A stretch of DNA of 64,000 bases, taken from NCBI RefSeq assembly GCF_051020765.1, contig NC_134941.1, forward strand, positions 11,904,001-11,968,000. Reading direction: 5' to 3'. Source of the DNA: Lasioglossum baleicum. Its lineage: Eukaryota > Arthropoda > Insecta > Hymenoptera > Halictidae. The notes beneath the pieces were generated by a model. That model saw nothing but the letters and a program-made list of their open reading frames with translations, did no database searches and was not told the origin of the DNA. This document shows, piece by piece, positions 61,217 through 64,000 of this stretch (the first letter of the stretch is position 1; the number at the start of each line of letters is the position of its first letter). A program made the position numbers and the translations under genes.

Positions 61217-64000
61217 CGGTGCTCGGCCGATGAAGACAGCAAAGTTAGGCAAGCTTGAAGAAGCAAGCCGGGACAGGAAATCGAATTAGTCGCGTCGTCG
61301 TTTTTACTCTCGCACTCGAAATCGGTTTCCGGGAAGGCAGGCTTTTCGACGCGATTAAAACCGACCGCGGCGTTTTCGATTCCGTGAACGCCGCTCGTAA
61401 ATATCGCTTAGGCTGCCACAAATCAGAGCCTAGCTACGGGCACTGTCTCTGTATCGCAAAACCTAGGCGAAACCGTGGAAGCGTCGGGAGAAGAGAGAGA
61501 GAGGGAGAGAGAGAGACGTCTCGAAACTACAGCCGAGAGGGTCCGAGAAACAGAGACAGGACACCGGCAGCAGTCTCGAATTAATATTCGGTCGGCGATT
61601 TAGATTTAGAACACGAATTTGCTGATTAGTTTGGGCGCGCGCAGTCGCTGCCATGAACGACGGTTCTATGCTTGTATAGTCCCCCGTCCCCTTTGCCCTG
61701 GAGATTTAGTCTGCGGGGGTGGTCTTTGCCGGGGGTCAAACGCTTCAGGAGGGACATTTGTTAGAGCTGGCCGGGCTGCGACAAGTGCGCCGGACACGTC
61801 TTAATATATGCATTCGCCGACCAATGGACACGACTTTGCGACTTGTTCCCCGGACACCCCGAAATGGATCTCTGTTTGCTCGAGTTTCGCTCGCCCTGCG
61901 ATCCTGTTCCGCTGTTTGGACACTCGTTCGGCCCTTCGCCCACCGGAAAAACTGGTCATTGCAACATTGACTGGATGTGCTTAATCCTGCGAAGAAGAAA
62001 CGGCTGCATTACACTTCCTCTTTTTTACCACGCTTATATTAGCTTGCCGAGTTGTCGTTGTTGTTGTTGTATGCGTAAAATCTTGTAATCGAATTTTAAA
62101 CCACTTCTCGATGAGCTAGAGACTTGAAACTTTAATAAACATAGCTCAGACCTGGATGACAATGCAATATTGTGCGTTCAGGAGAAAAAAGAAATGTTAA
62201 TATTAACCGTCATACCTCGTCGCACGACGCTCGGTAGTACGTGATCGCGTTCAGCGCTCCCTACTCCACTACGCGTTCCCACTCCGACTCATCCCCACTC
62301 CACTGACCCATTTCGCACCGTAGCAGCTCAGTCAGCGTGGTGTTCCGTTCATTCGGTTCCATTTCGGACAATTTCGGACTCCATCAAGAGACGTCGTCTC
62401 TCGGAGTCATCCCCTCATTCTATCTCGCGTATTTCCATAACTTGCGTTTCTATATCTTACCATTTCATACCAGTATTACTATATCTTGCGTTCCATTTAA
62501 AAAAGACGAAAAAGTAGCATATATACAAATATTAAAGAAAACTTTTTAAAAGCCCGCGAGATTTATGCATTCATTAGAAAATTTCTGGAGATATGCCACT
62601 AATTTATTTTTAGCACTTGATCCTGAAGGATTTCCGGGATAAAAACATATTGCTGCATCCCTCTGGGCTAGCTGTGTACCAAATTTCAGCTTTCTACGTC
62701 TTCTGTGTTTCGAGATTTCTTACATTTATGAGAAAAATGAATAGGCGTAACTTGAAGAAGTAAAAACTTCAAATTAAATCGGTATCGCGATTATTTCTCA
62801 GCTGAAGATTAGGGTTAGGGTGAACCAGTGACATTATCCACGGACAATTAAGAGGACTCATCAGTCGCCACGGTAGATATCGTCGTAAATTCGAGCGGAA
62901 GTGGACGCGGAAAGTCGAGCAGGTCAAGTTAGCGAAGGGTCGAATTAGCGACGTCCCGCCGGTTTCTAGCTCTGGACCTGGTCCAGGTCCTGGTGTCCTC
63001 TCCCTTCGCGTGTCCTGCTCCTTATCCTGCTGGATATCCCCCACTTGTCTCCGCGCGACGGGGGTTCTTTTCCAACGGGATTAAATGGAGCGCCTAGATG
63101 ACCGATGCTCGTCCGTTGCTCGCGAGGGGATCGCGGGGCGGTTGGAAAACAAGATAAAACGAGGATAAAGCTCACTTAGAACCTTCCTCTCCCTTCGCTG
63201 TCGACTACGGACCTGGGGTTCGCGGCACTGACAGCGACGAGCCTTCGTTAATCCAGAAGCCTAATCGTCCGGATCGCCGGCCTCCAGCCCCGGTGCTCCA
63301 GTTCGCTTTTTTCGGCCGGCGAATTTGAGGTTGCTCGAGCAAACGGGGACGCAAACGATGTGCTCTTTTCTTCGTTTTCGAAACGCGCGCGAGAGCCTCG
63401 AGATTAGGTTAACGTGACGAGGATGTGCTTCGTTTTAATATTCTGAAATATTCTGAAATTGTTCTACAGGATGTATTTCGGATTGTTGAAGTACTCTGCT
63501 TCGAAAAATTCACTAAAATACTTTCAAGTGTGTAGTTTAAGGCTGCGCGATTCATTTTTCCCTCCAGTTCAAAACGTCACTGTCGGTTTGAGCGCTCTGT
63601 TTGCCTGTAAATAGAATAGCGAAGGGGTTGTTCGGGGGGATGGAAACCACGGTTCCCGTTTAATTAACTGGTCGATCGGGGATCCATTAGCGGCGGCAGG
63701 TCCTACCGATTTCCTCGAGACACGGGAGTCCCGGCTGCGGATCCGGAAAGCCGCGTGTAATGCCCGCTTTTAAGCCCCGATTACACGCGCGACCCGCCCG
63801 GATCCGTAAGAGGATTATATCTCGACTTTGTTGTGGCGCTCGAAGACGTTCGTTAGCGAAATCATTGCTGCGACGATCTTCTCCTTCTTCGGCTGGCATT
63901 GTTAGCGCTTAAAACGGGAAACCGCGCTCTCTCCTTGGATTCGGTAAATTCCTTCTGTGCTCTCGCGTTCCTCCTCGAGTCGTGCTCCTTTGTTGCCATG

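Larger units (their letters stand above)
56355..64000. other. USP48 intron 12, extends beyond the window
   Basis: It begins at donor GTGAGT. No exon encoding the rest of the last DUSP domain or the ubiquitin-like domain was found before the end of the window. Contents are a hAT element (56535-57102), a CACAGTGG-ended element (60865-61216), a short direct-repeat pair (58814/59224), GA tracts (61490-61518) and otherwise GC-rich unique DNA. Confidence 0.5.

Noticed and set aside
62808..62820. TTAGGGTTAGGG-like telomeric motif
   Set aside because: Only two units; insects with canonical telomeres use TTAGG, and this is expected by chance.
1..64000. CRISPR arrays, tRNA/rRNA genes, bacterial operons, viral insertions
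   Set aside because: None seen. The window is eukaryotic nuclear DNA with spliced genes, and no regularly spaced repeats or cloverleaf signatures were found by eye.

Overview
The window reads as an insect nuclear chromosome, most likely a hymenopteran (bee, ant or wasp). The gene contents are animal, introns are mostly short (about 60-100 bp) with GT..AG ends, and AT-rich gene bodies alternate with GC- and CpG-rich intronic DNA. The species assignment is inference. The supported coding content is five multi-exon genes; I see no tRNA, rRNA or CRISPR.

Layout: (1) 1-11469 holds no recognisable exon. It is probably the intron upstream of the first visible Liprin-alpha exon, and it carries several non-autonomous DNA transposons. 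(2) 11470-23760, + strand: Liprin-alpha (presynaptic active-zone scaffold), 21 exons from the coiled coil through three SAM domains; the extreme N-terminus is missing. (3) 23761-about 29300: AT-rich DNA read as a long Liprin-alpha 3' UTR. (4) 29480-31426, + strand: complete POFUT2 (protein O-fucosyltransferase 2), 8 exons. (5) 31549-32456, - strand: BLOC1S6/pallidin, convergent with POFUT2. (6) 32457-34633: intergenic, with a tandemly duplicated unit of about 0.55 kb. (7) 34634-35395, - strand: MAD2L2/REV7, 3 exons. (8) From 36422, + strand: USP48, 12 exons visible. The first ten are packed into 3.8 kb; the next two are separated by introns of 13.5 and 2.4 kb, and the 3' end lies beyond the window. 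MAD2L2 and USP48 are divergent across about 1 kb.

Exon chains were built by hand from splice dinucleotides, reading phase and family similarity. Phase closes across all of POFUT2, MAD2L2 and USP48 and across Liprin-alpha from exon 6 onward; the open boundaries are the 5' edge of Liprin exon 5 and the first intron of BLOC1S6. The genes do not form one pathway: they cover synapse assembly, ER glycosylation, lysosome-related organelle biogenesis, DNA damage tolerance and deubiquitination.

The accessory content is mostly small terminal-inverted-repeat transposons, several with readable target-site duplications: two internally deleted hAT elements with transposase remnants, a hAT-type MITE, a piggyBac-type TTAA element, a TA-flanked MITE, an element with an apparent 9-bp duplication, and long palindromic fold-back elements. 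I found no clear candidate for an entirely new biological system. The best leads are splice and isoform features in Liprin-alpha, a serine at the third catalytic position of USP48, and the transposon families.
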